Positions 54,996-62,803 of a DNA stretch of 64,000 nt are shown piece after piece. The stretch covers positions 39,634 to 103,633 of the forward strand of contig NZ_QLYX01000022.1 of the NCBI RefSeq assembly GCF_003289645.1, read 5' to 3'. The notes below the pieces were generated by a model. It had not been told where the DNA came from and did not search any database. It saw only the letters and a list, made by a program, of their open reading frames with translations. The DNA comes from Actinomadura craniellae (lineage in GTDB: Bacteria; Actinomycetota; Actinomycetes; Streptosporangiales; Streptosporangiaceae). Position numbers and translations under genes: made by a program. Position 1 is the stretch's first letter; each line of letters starts with the position of its first letter.

Positions 54996-55029
54996 CCCGG
55001 ACGCGGACCGGTGGACGGGAGTGGTCGAG

Positions 55030-55527
55030 ATGAACTGCACAACGATCCGGCCGACGAGCATCCAGACCATAGCCTGGCCGATCGGGGCGGCGGTCTTCGC
55101 AGGCATAGGCGTTCTCGACGTGGTGTCCAGTTCCCTCGTTCTCAGCCGGGAGACGGGCACCATGCTGCTCGGATTCCGCCCGCCGATCTTCCTGCCTGCC
55201 ATGGCGATGGCGGCGCTCTATCTCGTGGGGTTCCGGGTCGATCGTCGGCGCGGCATCACGATGCGGGACGGGAACATGGTGGTGACGGGCTGTTTCGGCA
55301 CGAAGTCCCTGGCGTACGAGGAGATCTCGCACACCGAGGTATTCCGCCGGCTGGGGTCGTCCCGGCTGGCACTGCATCTGGCGAACGGACGCCGGGTGGT
55401 GCTCGGCGCTCCACGGCACGGCGGGCTGGAGCCGGACGCCCGGTTCACCGAGAAGGTCGCCGCCATCGAGGGAGAACTCGGCCGCCACACCCGCCCCGGC
55501 GGCACGCCGATACTTGGCACGAGTTGA
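55030..55527 (+). CDS. Membrane-anchored PH-like domain protein, paralog 1
   Basis: 165 residues: two N-terminal transmembrane helices (about 12-33 and 50-67), then a ~90-residue beta-rich cytoplasmic domain with bacterial PH-like spacing (RRRGITMRDGNMVVTG, SLAYEEISHTEV, LALHLANGRRVVLGAP). Function unknown. ATG 55030 has GGGAG about 10 bases upstream. The 3' two-thirds (about 55309-55500) is nearly identical at DNA level to paralog 3 (58408-58604), so copying or conversion was recent. It is the first of three copies interleaved with other accessory genes. Confidence 0.8.
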   Translation: MNCTTIRPTSIQTIAWPIGAAVFAGIGVLDVVSSSLVLSRETGTMLLGFRPPIFLPAMAMAALYLVGFRVDRRRGITMRDGNMVVTGCFGTKSLAYEEISHTEVFRRLGSSRLALHLANGRRVVLGAPRHGGLEPDARFTEKVAAIEGELGRHTRPGGTPILGTS

Positions 55528-55752
55528 GACCAGGGCCTCTCCTGACACCGAGAGCGGGTCGACCGATGCCGCTCGGCCACGCCCCCCGAGGGCAGGCGCT
55601 GGGAAGTGATTTTCGAGACCCGGGACCAAGGCGAGTTGCGGGCGCATCTGCGTCGCGTCACCCGCATCGGGCCCGGTGCCGACAGCTCGCGCACCGCTGA
55701 ACCGGATCGGATATCCGCTGCTGGGGACCGCGGCCACGTGAGCCGCGCGTGT

Positions 55753-56484
55753 TCAGCGGTAGTCGTTGAGCCAGTCGCCCGCGATCTGGTCGCGGACCTC
55801 GTCGAGGGCTTCCGGCGTCCGTCCCCTCGCGTAGAGGACCGCGCGGTCGTCCTCGCGGAGGAGCACGCCGGGGCCGGTGAACCAGCGGGTGCCCGGGGGT
55901 TGCTGGCAGAGCGGGTACTCGGGGAAGGGCAGCCGCGTGCAGTCCCGCTCCAGCGTCTCGAGGTCCTCTTCCTCGAGTTCGCCGAGGAAGTCGGTGAGCT
56001 CCCCTGGGGCCTGGACCGACTCCGACAAAACGATCTCGATGAAGGTCAGGGAGAGCCGGTCAAGCCAGCGCTCCCAGATCTCGCTCCGCTTGTCTGCCAG
56101 GTCCATGCGGACGAACACGGCGGGGTCGGCCTCACCCAGGTCGGCGACGAGAACGCCCCAGGAGGCGGCGCCCTGGTTCTCCTGCCGGAAGACCAGGGCC
56201 TCCTTGCGGTCGTCCAGGTAGAGCTCCGCGGGGCTCAGCAGGGTGTCGTGGTTGCTGGTGAGATCCTCGCGGCGCCCCAGCAGCAGGTACGCCTCGCGCA
56301 GGGCCACCGGCAGCCGGACGCCCAACCTCTCCTCGGCCGCCGCCAGGTCCTCCTCGCTCCAGCCGTCCCCGTCCGTCAGGGGCGACGCCCAGTCGCGGGC
56401 GAACCCCCGGACGAACCGCCAGGCGGCGGCACGGTCCTCGACGCCCGCGGACACCTCCTGCACAAGATCGAACTTCTGCGCCAT
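55753..56484 (-). CDS. SMI1/KNR4 (SUKH) family protein
   Basis: 243 residues. The N-terminal part has the SUKH signature: GWSEEDLAAAEERLGVRLPVA followed by LREAYLLLGRR. SUKH proteins often serve as immunity proteins that bind secreted nuclease toxins, though others are housekeeping. No toxin gene is seen in the window. It is on the opposite strand to the PH-like genes on both sides. The start ATG 56484 has no clear ribosome site. Confidence 0.82.
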   Translation of the reverse strand: MAQKFDLVQEVSAGVEDRAAAWRFVRGFARDWASPLTDGDGWSEEDLAAAEERLGVRLPVALREAYLLLGRREDLTSNHDTLLSPAELYLDDRKEALVFRQENQGAASWGVLVADLGEADPAVFVRMDLADKRSEIWERWLDRLSLTFIEIVLSESVQAPGELTDFLGELEEEDLETLERDCTRLPFPEYPLCQQPPGTRWFTGPGVLLREDDRAVLYARGRTPEALDEVRDQIAGDWLNDYR

Positions 56485-56569
56485 GCCGGGAAGGTACCGG
56501 CCTCCGGCGACAGACCCGTGGTGGCCGGCTTCTCCCCACCGCGCGGCACTCGACGATCAGGCGGAGGCC

Positions 56570-56660
56570 GTGACACCTGTCCGAACGATCACCAAACGGT
56601 TATCCGGACGGCACTGGGGTGGGATCTTCCGGTGGTGGACTTCCAGGACCGCCGATGCCC
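56570..56660 (+). repeat. Duplicated upstream sequence, copy B
   Basis: Second copy of the upstream block at 54908-54995, placed at the same distance from paralog 2. The identical 20-base core GATCACCAAACGGTTATCCG starts at 56587. See copy A for interpretation. Confidence 0.75.
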
Positions 56661-56687
56661 GGAGGCGGCAGGAGGAAGGGACTGGGA

Positions 56688-57185
56688 ATGAACGATGTGG
56701 TGTTCCGGCCGACGAGTGCGCAGACCGCGGCCTGGCTGGTCGCGGCGGGGATCTGGGTGGGCGGTGCCGTGCTCCACGCCGTGGCGAGCGCCGTCCTCCT
56801 CGACGGGGCGACGAGCATGGAGGATCTCGGGTTCAGCCCGGACAGCCTGCTCTTCGACCTGGCGGTCCTGGCGGCCTTCCTCCTGGCGTTCCGGGCCGAC
56901 CAGCGGCGCGGGATCGCGATGGACGACGCGGGTGTCACCGTGATGGGCTGGGCCGGCACCAGGAGGCTGGCGTACGAGGAGATCTCGCACGCCGAGGTGC
57001 GCCGCAAGCTCGGGACGGACCAGGTGCTGTTGCACCTGACGAACGGGCGCAAGGTGCTGCTCGCCGCCCCCAAGCACGGGCGGCTGATGCCGGACGCCCG
57101 CTTCGCCGAGAAACTCGCGGTCATCGAAGGGCAACTCGGCCGGCATGCCCGGCCGGGCGGCACCACGACGGTCAGCGCGGGCTGA
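56688..57185 (+). CDS. Membrane-anchored PH-like domain protein, paralog 2
   Basis: 165 residues, exactly the length of paralog 1. Two N-terminal transmembrane helices and the same C-terminal domain (QRRGIAMDDAGVTVMGWAG, RLAYEEISHAEV, LLHLTNGRKVLLAAP). It is more diverged than paralogs 1 and 3 are from each other. ATG 56688 has a strong AGGAGGAAGG site. The upstream region repeats that of paralog 1. Confidence 0.8.
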   Translation: MNDVVFRPTSAQTAAWLVAAGIWVGGAVLHAVASAVLLDGATSMEDLGFSPDSLLFDLAVLAAFLLAFRADQRRGIAMDDAGVTVMGWAGTRRLAYEEISHAEVRRKLGTDQVLLHLTNGRKVLLAAPKHGRLMPDARFAEKLAVIEGQLGRHARPGGTTTVSAG

Positions 57186-57273
57186 ACCGGACGCCGTTCC
57201 CGAGAACGCGAGGACAGGGCCCGCAACGATCCCGATCGACCACTTCGAAAAGAAACTCTGGCCGATCCAGGAA

Positions 57274-57957
57274 ATGCGGCGCAACATGGAATACCTCGAT
57301 CTCTCGTCTTACGAGTACTTGGAGTTTCCGATTCCAATGTGCTCCATCGGCTGGCTGGGTCACGAACATGGCGTGCAAGACGCCGGTGCACCCCCTCCGG
57401 CGGCCACGGATCTGGAGCAGCTCAAAGCCGCTTCCTGGCCCGAGGTGAGCCTTACTCTCGGTTGGCACGAGTGCGAGTTCTGCCCCAAAGGTTCAACATT
57501 CAAAGGAAATGGAGAATATCATTACTATATGAAAAACGGCGATGTTTACTCCGCCCCGATGATGATTACGCATTACGTCGAGGAGCATGCATACCGACCA
57601 CCAGTGGAATTTATGGAGCAATTGAAGGAAATCGGCGAATTGGACTGGGATTGGCGTGCGGAGCGTCTTGCCAAGATACTGCTAGACGAGTCCGAGGATC
57701 TGATCTCTCGATCCCGTGGCATTGTTGATCTCGCAAACTGGAAGGACTCCCGAACTCTAGACGCATTGAAACGTGCAGCCCAGGACGAAGAGCTGGCCGA
57801 TATCGCGGGAGACGAAATCGGCCGCTCCTTGGGGCTGCTTCTGGACTGTGAGTTTGCGGCCGATCTTCACATCGAAGACTTTTCCGACTTTGTCAGGTTC
57901 GGAATCAGCCAAACCCGTCGCGAGGCGACTGTTCCAGGTCAGCCTGGAGTCTGCTGA
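57274..57957 (+). CDS. Low-G+C unknown protein
   Basis: 227 residues, not recognised. The N-terminal half carries Cys/His-rich segments (FPIPMCSIGWLG, LGWHECEFCPKGSTFKGNGE) and aromatic motifs (EYHYYMKNGDVYSAPMMITHYVEEH). The C-terminal half is helical. Part of the gene is far lower in G+C than the host: I count about 37% in 57481-57540 against over 70% nearby, a sign of recent transfer. ATG 57274 is chosen because CAGGAA precedes it; ATG 57286 is an alternative, and upstream starts overlap paralog 2. The C-terminal tail may be truncated or fused. Confidence 0.7.
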   Translation: MRRNMEYLDLSSYEYLEFPIPMCSIGWLGHEHGVQDAGAPPPAATDLEQLKAASWPEVSLTLGWHECEFCPKGSTFKGNGEYHYYMKNGDVYSAPMMITHYVEEHAYRPPVEFMEQLKEIGELDWDWRAERLAKILLDESEDLISRSRGIVDLANWKDSRTLDALKRAAQDEELADIAGDEIGRSLGLLLDCEFAADLHIEDFSDFVRFGISQTRREATVPGQPGVC

Positions 57958-58160
57958 TACCGGCGCGCTGGACCTGCGATACCAGCCGCCTGCGCAGGGG
58001 CGAGGCATTCACCCAACCGGCCCGTGGCCCGTTCTCCAGAACAGACTTGGCCGGTCGGGCTCGACCCGCACCAAGACCCAGATCTTTCGGCTTGACGTCC
58101 TGGCAGGATGTTCGGGGCTATGCTCCGGCCCCATCGGGTACCGCGGCGGAGGGGGTGGCC

Positions 58161-58625
58161 GTGGGGGACGTGGTGATCCGGCCGGTGTCCCGGCAGGCGG
58201 CGCTGTGGCCGGTGTCGACCGGGCTGCTGGTGGTGTACGCCGTGGTCGGGTACCTCGTCGTGGCGCGCTACCACCTCGGCCTGGGGTTGCTGGTCGCGGC
58301 CGTCGAACTGGCGCTCGCCGGCGGGTCCCTGTGGGCGTTCGCGGTGGACCGTCGGCGCGGCATCGTGATGGACGGCGCGGGCGTCACCGTGACGGGCTGG
58401 GCCGGCGCCAGGACGCTGGCGTACGAGGAGATCTCGCACACCGAGGTGTTCCGCCGGCTGGGGTCGTCCCGGCTGGCGCTGCACCTGACCGACGGACGCC
58501 GGGTGGTGCTCGGCGCCCCGCGGGACGGCGGGCTGGAGCCGGACGCCCGGTTCGCCGAGAAGGTGGCGGCCGTCGAGGGCGAGATCGGCCGCCGCACCCG
58601 CCCGGTATCTGACGCCCCGCAGTGA
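58161..58625 (+). CDS. Membrane-anchored PH-like domain protein, paralog 3
   Basis: 154 residues. Two N-terminal transmembrane helices, then the same domain (DRRRGIVMDGAGVTVTGWAG, TLAYEEISHTEV, LALHLTDGRRVVLGAP). Its 3' part is nearly identical to paralog 1, but the helices and upstream region differ, suggesting gene conversion confined to the C-terminal domain. GTG 58161 has GGAGGGGG a few bases before it; GTG 58155 is also in frame. It converges on the MOSC gene 3 bases away. Confidence 0.8.
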   Translation: MGDVVIRPVSRQAALWPVSTGLLVVYAVVGYLVVARYHLGLGLLVAAVELALAGGSLWAFAVDRRRGIVMDGAGVTVTGWAGARTLAYEEISHTEVFRRLGSSRLALHLTDGRRVVLGAPRDGGLEPDARFAEKVAAVEGEIGRRTRPVSDAPQ

Positions 58626-58628
58626 GGT

Positions 58629-59429
58629 TCAGCGGGCGTCGACCGGATCGCCCACCGCGACCGTCCCCGGGACGCGGGGCACGGCGAGGCGGCCGAACAT
58701 GACCCCGCAGCCGCCTTCGAAGGCCCGGGTCCGGTAGCGGGCGAGGGTGCGCAGCGGGTCGCGGCGGGTCTGCTCGCCGGTGCGCTGGTCGACGGTGGTG
58801 ACGATGCACCTGGCGCAGGGGGCGACCAGGTCGATCACGGCGGTGCCGACGCGCAGGGTGGTGATGCCGTCCTCGCCGTAGGGGTCCAGGCCGCTCAGCA
58901 CCAGGTTGGGCCGGAAGCGGTCCATCGGGACGGGCTCGGCCAGCCGCCCGTTCAGGTCGTCCAGGGAGGCTCGGGACAGCACCGACAGCGGGTACCCGTC
59001 GGCGAACCGCAGGGTGCCGTCGCGGCGCGTGGTGGGCCGCGTCCCGGTGAACCTGACCAGGCGGCAGGGGCGGCCGAGGAACGCGGAGAACCAGCCGGCG
59101 GCCTCGTCGCCCTGGTCCGTCCCCCGGCAGGGCCGGCCGTGCACGGTGACGTCGAGCGGCGGACCGTCCACCACCTCGTGGACCAGGGGCGTGACCTCGC
59201 CCGGGGCGTGGACGGTGAGCTTCGCCTCGTCGCGGGCCGGTTCGAGCGTCGCCAGCCGGGGGACCTCTCGCTGCGACAGGTGCCGCCGGTCGGGCCTGAC
59301 CAGCATGAACTCGCGGTCGTGGCGGAACCCGGCCGGCGTCAGCCCGGCGGCGGTCAATGACGTGCCGGCCGCGCCCTTCAGCGGGTAGGCGGTCAGCTCG
59401 GCGACGGTGATCGTTGGCAGCGGGCCCAT
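58629..59429 (-). CDS. MOSC-domain protein (MOSC N-terminal beta-barrel)
   Basis: 266 residues. The N-terminal beta-barrel reads LTAYPLKGAAGTSL and FRHDREFMLV, and the MOSC core has FRPNLVLSG and APCARCIVTTVDQRTGE, where the Cys is the expected sulfur or molybdenum ligand. Relatives include YcbX and mitochondrial amidoxime reductases, which use molybdenum cofactor to detoxify N-hydroxylated compounds. It is divergent from the Mut7-C gene over 117 bases. Confidence 0.92.
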   Translation of the reverse strand: MGPLPTITVAELTAYPLKGAAGTSLTAAGLTPAGFRHDREFMLVRPDRRHLSQREVPRLATLEPARDEAKLTVHAPGEVTPLVHEVVDGPPLDVTVHGRPCRGTDQGDEAAGWFSAFLGRPCRLVRFTGTRPTTRRDGTLRFADGYPLSVLSRASLDDLNGRLAEPVPMDRFRPNLVLSGLDPYGEDGITTLRVGTAVIDLVAPCARCIVTTVDQRTGEQTRRDPLRTLARYRTRAFEGGCGVMFGRLAVPRVPGTVAVGDPVDAR

Positions 59430-59546
59430 GACCGCACCGTACGGCCACCTCCCAGGGAAGGCCAGGGAAAGCGGCGTTACCTGACACGATCCCGTCAGGT
59501 ATCAATCGGGGTGCGTCCCGCCCGCCCGAGGAGGATGATCGGCGGT

Positions 59547-60242
59547 ATGGAGATCAGGCTCGCTCCGGAGCTCACGCTGTTCCTGCCCGCCCGGGACCGG
59601 AACGGCCCTGTGCGGGTGGACGCCGACGGCACGTCCTCCCTGGGGCACGTGGTCGAGGCGCTGGGGGTGCCGCTGCCCGAGGTGGGCCGCCTGGTCGTGG
59701 ACGGGACGGAGGTCACGGCCGGCCACCGCCCGGCCGCCGCGGAGATCGTCCACGTGCACGCGGTGACCCGCCCGCAGCCCGCCCCGCCCCGGTTCCTGCT
59801 GGACGTGCACCTGGGCACGCTGGCCCGCCGGATGCGCCTGGTCGGCCTGGACACCGCCTACCACAACGACATGGACGACCCCGAGTTGGTCGTCCAGGCC
59901 AACACCGAGCGGCGGGTGCTGCTCACCCAGGACCGCGGCCTGCTGCGGCGCCGGGCCCTGTGGTTCGGCGCGTACGTGCGCGGCTCCCGCCCCGACGACC
60001 AGTTCGCCGACGTGCTCGACCGGTTCGCCCCGCCGCTGGCCCCGCGCACCCGCTGCACCGCCTGCAACGGCCTGCTCGACCCGGTCGCCAAGGCCGACGT
60101 CGCGCACCTGGTCCCCGAGGGAACCCGCCGCACCCAGGACGAGTTCGCCCGCTGCCGCGACTGCGACCAGGTCTACTGGCCCGGCGCGCACAGCGAACAC
60201 CTGGAGTCGATCATCGCCGCGGCCCGCCGCACCGGTTCCTGA
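59547..60242 (+). CDS. Mut7-C RNase / ubiquitin-fold protein
   Basis: 231 residues. Residues ~1-78 form a MoaD/ThiS-like ubiquitin fold (MEIRLAPELTLFLPARDRNG) but lack a terminal GG. Residues ~85-231 are the Mut7-C domain: PIN-like acidic residues (FLLDVHLGTLARRMRLVGLD, LLTQDRGLLRR) and a C-terminal zinc ribbon with two CxxC pairs (CTACNGLL, CRDCDQVYW). Predicted RNA-processing or degrading enzyme. ATG 59547 has GAGGAGG 11 bases upstream. Confidence 0.9.
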   Translation: MEIRLAPELTLFLPARDRNGPVRVDADGTSSLGHVVEALGVPLPEVGRLVVDGTEVTAGHRPAAAEIVHVHAVTRPQPAPPRFLLDVHLGTLARRMRLVGLDTAYHNDMDDPELVVQANTERRVLLTQDRGLLRRRALWFGAYVRGSRPDDQFADVLDRFAPPLAPRTRCTACNGLLDPVAKADVAHLVPEGTRRTQDEFARCRDCDQVYWPGAHSEHLESIIAAARRTGS

Positions 60243-60319
60243 CGGGGCGTCCCGCGGCTCCGCCCGCGCACCGGTCGCCGGGGACACCGGCACCGGACGG
60301 CGCGGCGCCCGGTGGAACG

Positions 60320-60570
60320 GCTCCGGTCCACGAAGGCGCGGCACCCGGCCGCCCGGCGCGGCGTCCGTCCTCCGCCGCGATTCCGGTCCGCGCGGGCGGG
60401 GCTCCGGAGACGACGTGTCGCGGGCGGGCGGCGTGCCGGCGTTCCGGTCCGTGCGGGCGGGGCGCCGGACTCCAACGACGAGGACCGGCCGCCGGGCCTG
60501 ACCCCGGTTCGCACGGGCGGGTCGGCGCGGTGTCCCCCGCAGTGCCTCCGGTCCGCGCGGGCAGGAGGCC
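60320..60570. repeat. Decayed 61-bp tandem repeat tract
   Basis: The 448-base gap between the Mut7-C gene and the next gene contains at least four diverged units with period 60-61 bases starting at 60320, 60381, 60442 and 60503, with another partial at 60546. The best-kept part is TTCCGGTCCG followed by CGGGCGGGG and CCGGA. An inverted related sequence lies near 60260. It encodes nothing on the + strand; on the minus strand it gives repeated PARTG-like peptides but no convincing gene. Origin unknown. Confidence 0.6.
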
Positions 60571-60690
60571 GTGGCCGCCTCCGTCCCGGGAGAGCCGCCA
60601 TGGGACATGCCGTAGCCGGCCGCGCGCCCTGGCCGTAGCCGGACGCGGAAACCCCGTGGCCACGCGGGCGTCCCGTGCGATTCTTGGCGC

Positions 60691-61737
60691 ATGGCGCACC
60701 CCCACGAGGAGCGGGAGAGCCCGCTGTCGGCCGAGGAGATCGTGCAGATCCAGCGCACCGCCGACCCGGCGCTGCGGAACCTGCGGATCACCCACGCCTA
60801 CCACCTGCTCGCCGTGGGAATGGCCGGGGTCCTGGGCGGCCGGGACGCAACCTGGGGCCTCTTCGGCACGTGGGCGTCCCGGACGGCCGGCCGGTTCATC
60901 CGCGGCGAGCTGGGCCTGGGCGGGATCCGGCCGCTGCCCGGCCCGCTCCCGGCCTGGGCGGGCCGCTGGCTGCTGCACACCGTCGCCCCACACGTGGGCG
61001 CCAACGTGGCCGAGGGCAACCGGCTGGTCTTCGCGGAACTGGGCCCGCTGTTCCACACGACGATCACCGCGTACGCCGAGGAGACCGACCGGGAACGGGC
61101 GCTGGCCCGCGTCCTGGAGACGCTGACCCCCGGCCCGATCGAGACCGGCGGCCAGGACCTGCTGATCGCCGGGATGCGCTCCTACCACCGGGCGCTGTCG
61201 GCCCCCGGCCCCGCGGCGCGGGCGCAGGCAGTGCTACTGGCCAACCTGCAGATCAGCCTGCACGAGCAGACCCGCCTCCAGGAGGCGATCGCCGGTTCGC
61301 TCGCCCCGCCGCTGCGCGCCCCCTTCACCCCCGCCCCGGTGAAGGCCCTGGCGGCGCGCGTCTGGAGCCGGTTCGCCACCGGCCTGCTGATGGACCTGAA
61401 CATGCCCGCGGCGGACTTCACCACCAGCCGCGTCCTGATCCCGCTGCGCCTGGGCCGGGACGTGGGCGGCGCGCACGGCTCCACCGACTACCCCGCCGAC
61501 CTGGCCGAACTCGACGACGTCGAACTCAAGGCCCTGCTGTACGACCTTGACCGCACCCCCGACAGCCTGCTGGGCAGCGCCGCGACCGACTGGACCGTCC
61601 TGGCCGAGCGGCTGAACTACCTCGCCGACCTGTTCCGCCTCTGGCAACAGGACCCCTGCCTGCACCAGCCCCCCTTCACCCCCGAACAGTCGGCGGCCAT
61701 CCGCTCCGGCCACATCCCGGGCGGCCCGCCGCTGTGA
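60691..61737 (+). CDS. Conserved actinobacterial hypothetical protein
   Basis: 348 residues, soluble, largely helical, no recognised domain. It has long amphipathic helices (LSAEEIVQIQRTADPALRNL, FTTSRVLIPLRLGRDVG) and a segment RVWSRFATGLLMDLNMPAAD. Ordinary host codon use suggests a native gene. ATG 60691 lacks a clear ribosome site. It converges on the kinase-like gene with a strong hairpin between them. Confidence 0.75.
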   Translation: MAHPHEERESPLSAEEIVQIQRTADPALRNLRITHAYHLLAVGMAGVLGGRDATWGLFGTWASRTAGRFIRGELGLGGIRPLPGPLPAWAGRWLLHTVAPHVGANVAEGNRLVFAELGPLFHTTITAYAEETDRERALARVLETLTPGPIETGGQDLLIAGMRSYHRALSAPGPAARAQAVLLANLQISLHEQTRLQEAIAGSLAPPLRAPFTPAPVKALAARVWSRFATGLLMDLNMPAADFTTSRVLIPLRLGRDVGGAHGSTDYPADLAELDDVELKALLYDLDRTPDSLLGSAATDWTVLAERLNYLADLFRLWQQDPCLHQPPFTPEQSAAIRSGHIPGGPPL

Positions 61738-61746
61738 GCACCACCC

Positions 61747-61800
61747 GGTGATCCTTGAGGATTCGAAGTGCCATGGCCCCCTGGATCCTCAAGGATCACC
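61747..61800. terminator. 16-bp inverted repeat, two-way terminator
   Basis: GGTGATCCTTGAGGAT (61747-61762) and ATCCTCAAGGATCACC (61785-61800) are exact complements around a 22-base loop. The right arm overlaps the last codons of the minus-strand kinase-like gene. It separates convergent genes, so bidirectional termination is likely. Confidence 0.75.
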
Positions 61801-62607
61801 CGCCTTGGGCGAGGAGCCCGGGCGGGGCTGGTGGTCGTCGTGTTCGGTGCAGTGGCGGACGATCTGTTCGGTGACTTCCACGGTGTCGTGCGGCGGGTGG
61901 GTGTGGGTGCTGTGGCCGGGGGTGCGGTAGGTCAGGGCGTCTGGGCGGATCCACACGTGCACACCCGGCCGGACGCACAGCACGGCCATCTGTGGGTGGT
62001 GGGCGCCGTGGATGCGGCCCAGTCCCCGGGCTGACAGCAAGGTGTGCATCCGGGTGGCGGTCTGGGTGGTGGCCTGGAGCGCGGGCGGGTGGGCCGGTGG
62101 CAGCCGGTGGGTTGGTAGGGGCAGGGTCAGATAGACCGCTTTGCCTGGTACAGGCCGGTCGCCCAGGCGGGAGCGGGTGCGGTGCACGCCCCATTGGCCG
62201 CCGTGTTCGGCGGTCAGGGCGTCCACCAGTTCCAGTCCCCGCCCGCCCTCGGCCTGTGCCGGCGGGCGTACCGGTGTGTAGGAGCGGTAGGCCAGCCACG
62301 GTGCGGCGTCGAACACCTTCACCACCACCTGGGGGCACGGCTTCCACCGCAGGTACGCCCACACCTCCGGCCACCCCGGCCCGCGCTCCCCGGCCGGCGC
62401 CCGCCCTGCGTAGGCGTGGCGGTGGACGTTGGTCGCCAACTCCGAGGCGACCACCGCCACGTCATAGGTCACCTCGGCGGGAAACCCCAGCCCACCGAAC
62501 ACCGACCTGACCACCGCCCGCGCGAACCCCGCCCCGGACTCATCCGGCGGCAACGCCCACACCGGAAACGCACCCGCACCCAGATGCCGCAGATCTTCTT
62601 CGACCAT
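61789..62607 (-). CDS. HATPase_c (RsbW-like) regulatory kinase-type protein
   Basis: 272 residues. The first ~140 are a GHKL ATPase domain of anti-sigma/serine-kinase type: N-box ELATNVHRHA, FDAAP, and G-box EGGRGLELVDALT. The C-terminal ~110 residues are an unrecognised basic region. In actinomycetes this type of ATPase is commonly next to an XRE-DUF5753 regulator and a DUF397 protein, as here, and such clusters affect development and antibiotic production. It is divergent from the XRE gene. Confidence 0.85.
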   Translation of the reverse strand: MVEEDLRHLGAGAFPVWALPPDESGAGFARAVVRSVFGGLGFPAEVTYDVAVVASELATNVHRHAYAGRAPAGERGPGWPEVWAYLRWKPCPQVVVKVFDAAPWLAYRSYTPVRPPAQAEGGRGLELVDALTAEHGGQWGVHRTRSRLGDRPVPGKAVYLTLPLPTHRLPPAHPPALQATTQTATRMHTLLSARGLGRIHGAHHPQMAVLCVRPGVHVWIRPDALTYRTPGHSTHTHPPHDTVEVTEQIVRHCTEHDDHQPRPGSSPKAGDP

Positions 62608-62717
62608 GGACCCGCCTCCATCCCCGGGCGGGAACCTCCCGGTTCTCCGCCCGTTGCCGTGACCAGAGATCTACGCTGTGTGCGCATCCGGCCACTGACA
62701 TGATGAGCGTGCAAGTC

Positions 62718-62743
62718 GCATGACCTCAATGGGATTTGCATGA
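62718..62743 (+). promoter_or_regulatory. Direct repeats GCATGA upstream of the XRE gene
   Basis: GCATGA occurs at 62718-62723 and 62738-62743, exactly 20 bases apart (two helical turns), each preceded by a T/A-rich or AAGTC segment, and a TGCAA/TTGCA inverted pair spans them. This spacing suits two dimers on one face of DNA, most likely the XRE regulator encoded 60 bases downstream. Confidence 0.45.
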
Positions 62744-62803
62744 TTGCCTGAACGAATTCGGCCAGCAACTCGGACTAATGCCTACATAGGAGGCATCACT
62801 TTC

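Noticed and set aside
60211..61188. Minus-strand gene with PARTG-like repeats across the 61-bp repeat tract
   Set aside because: It overlaps two well-supported + strand genes, and the repeats are explained by decayed DNA repeats.
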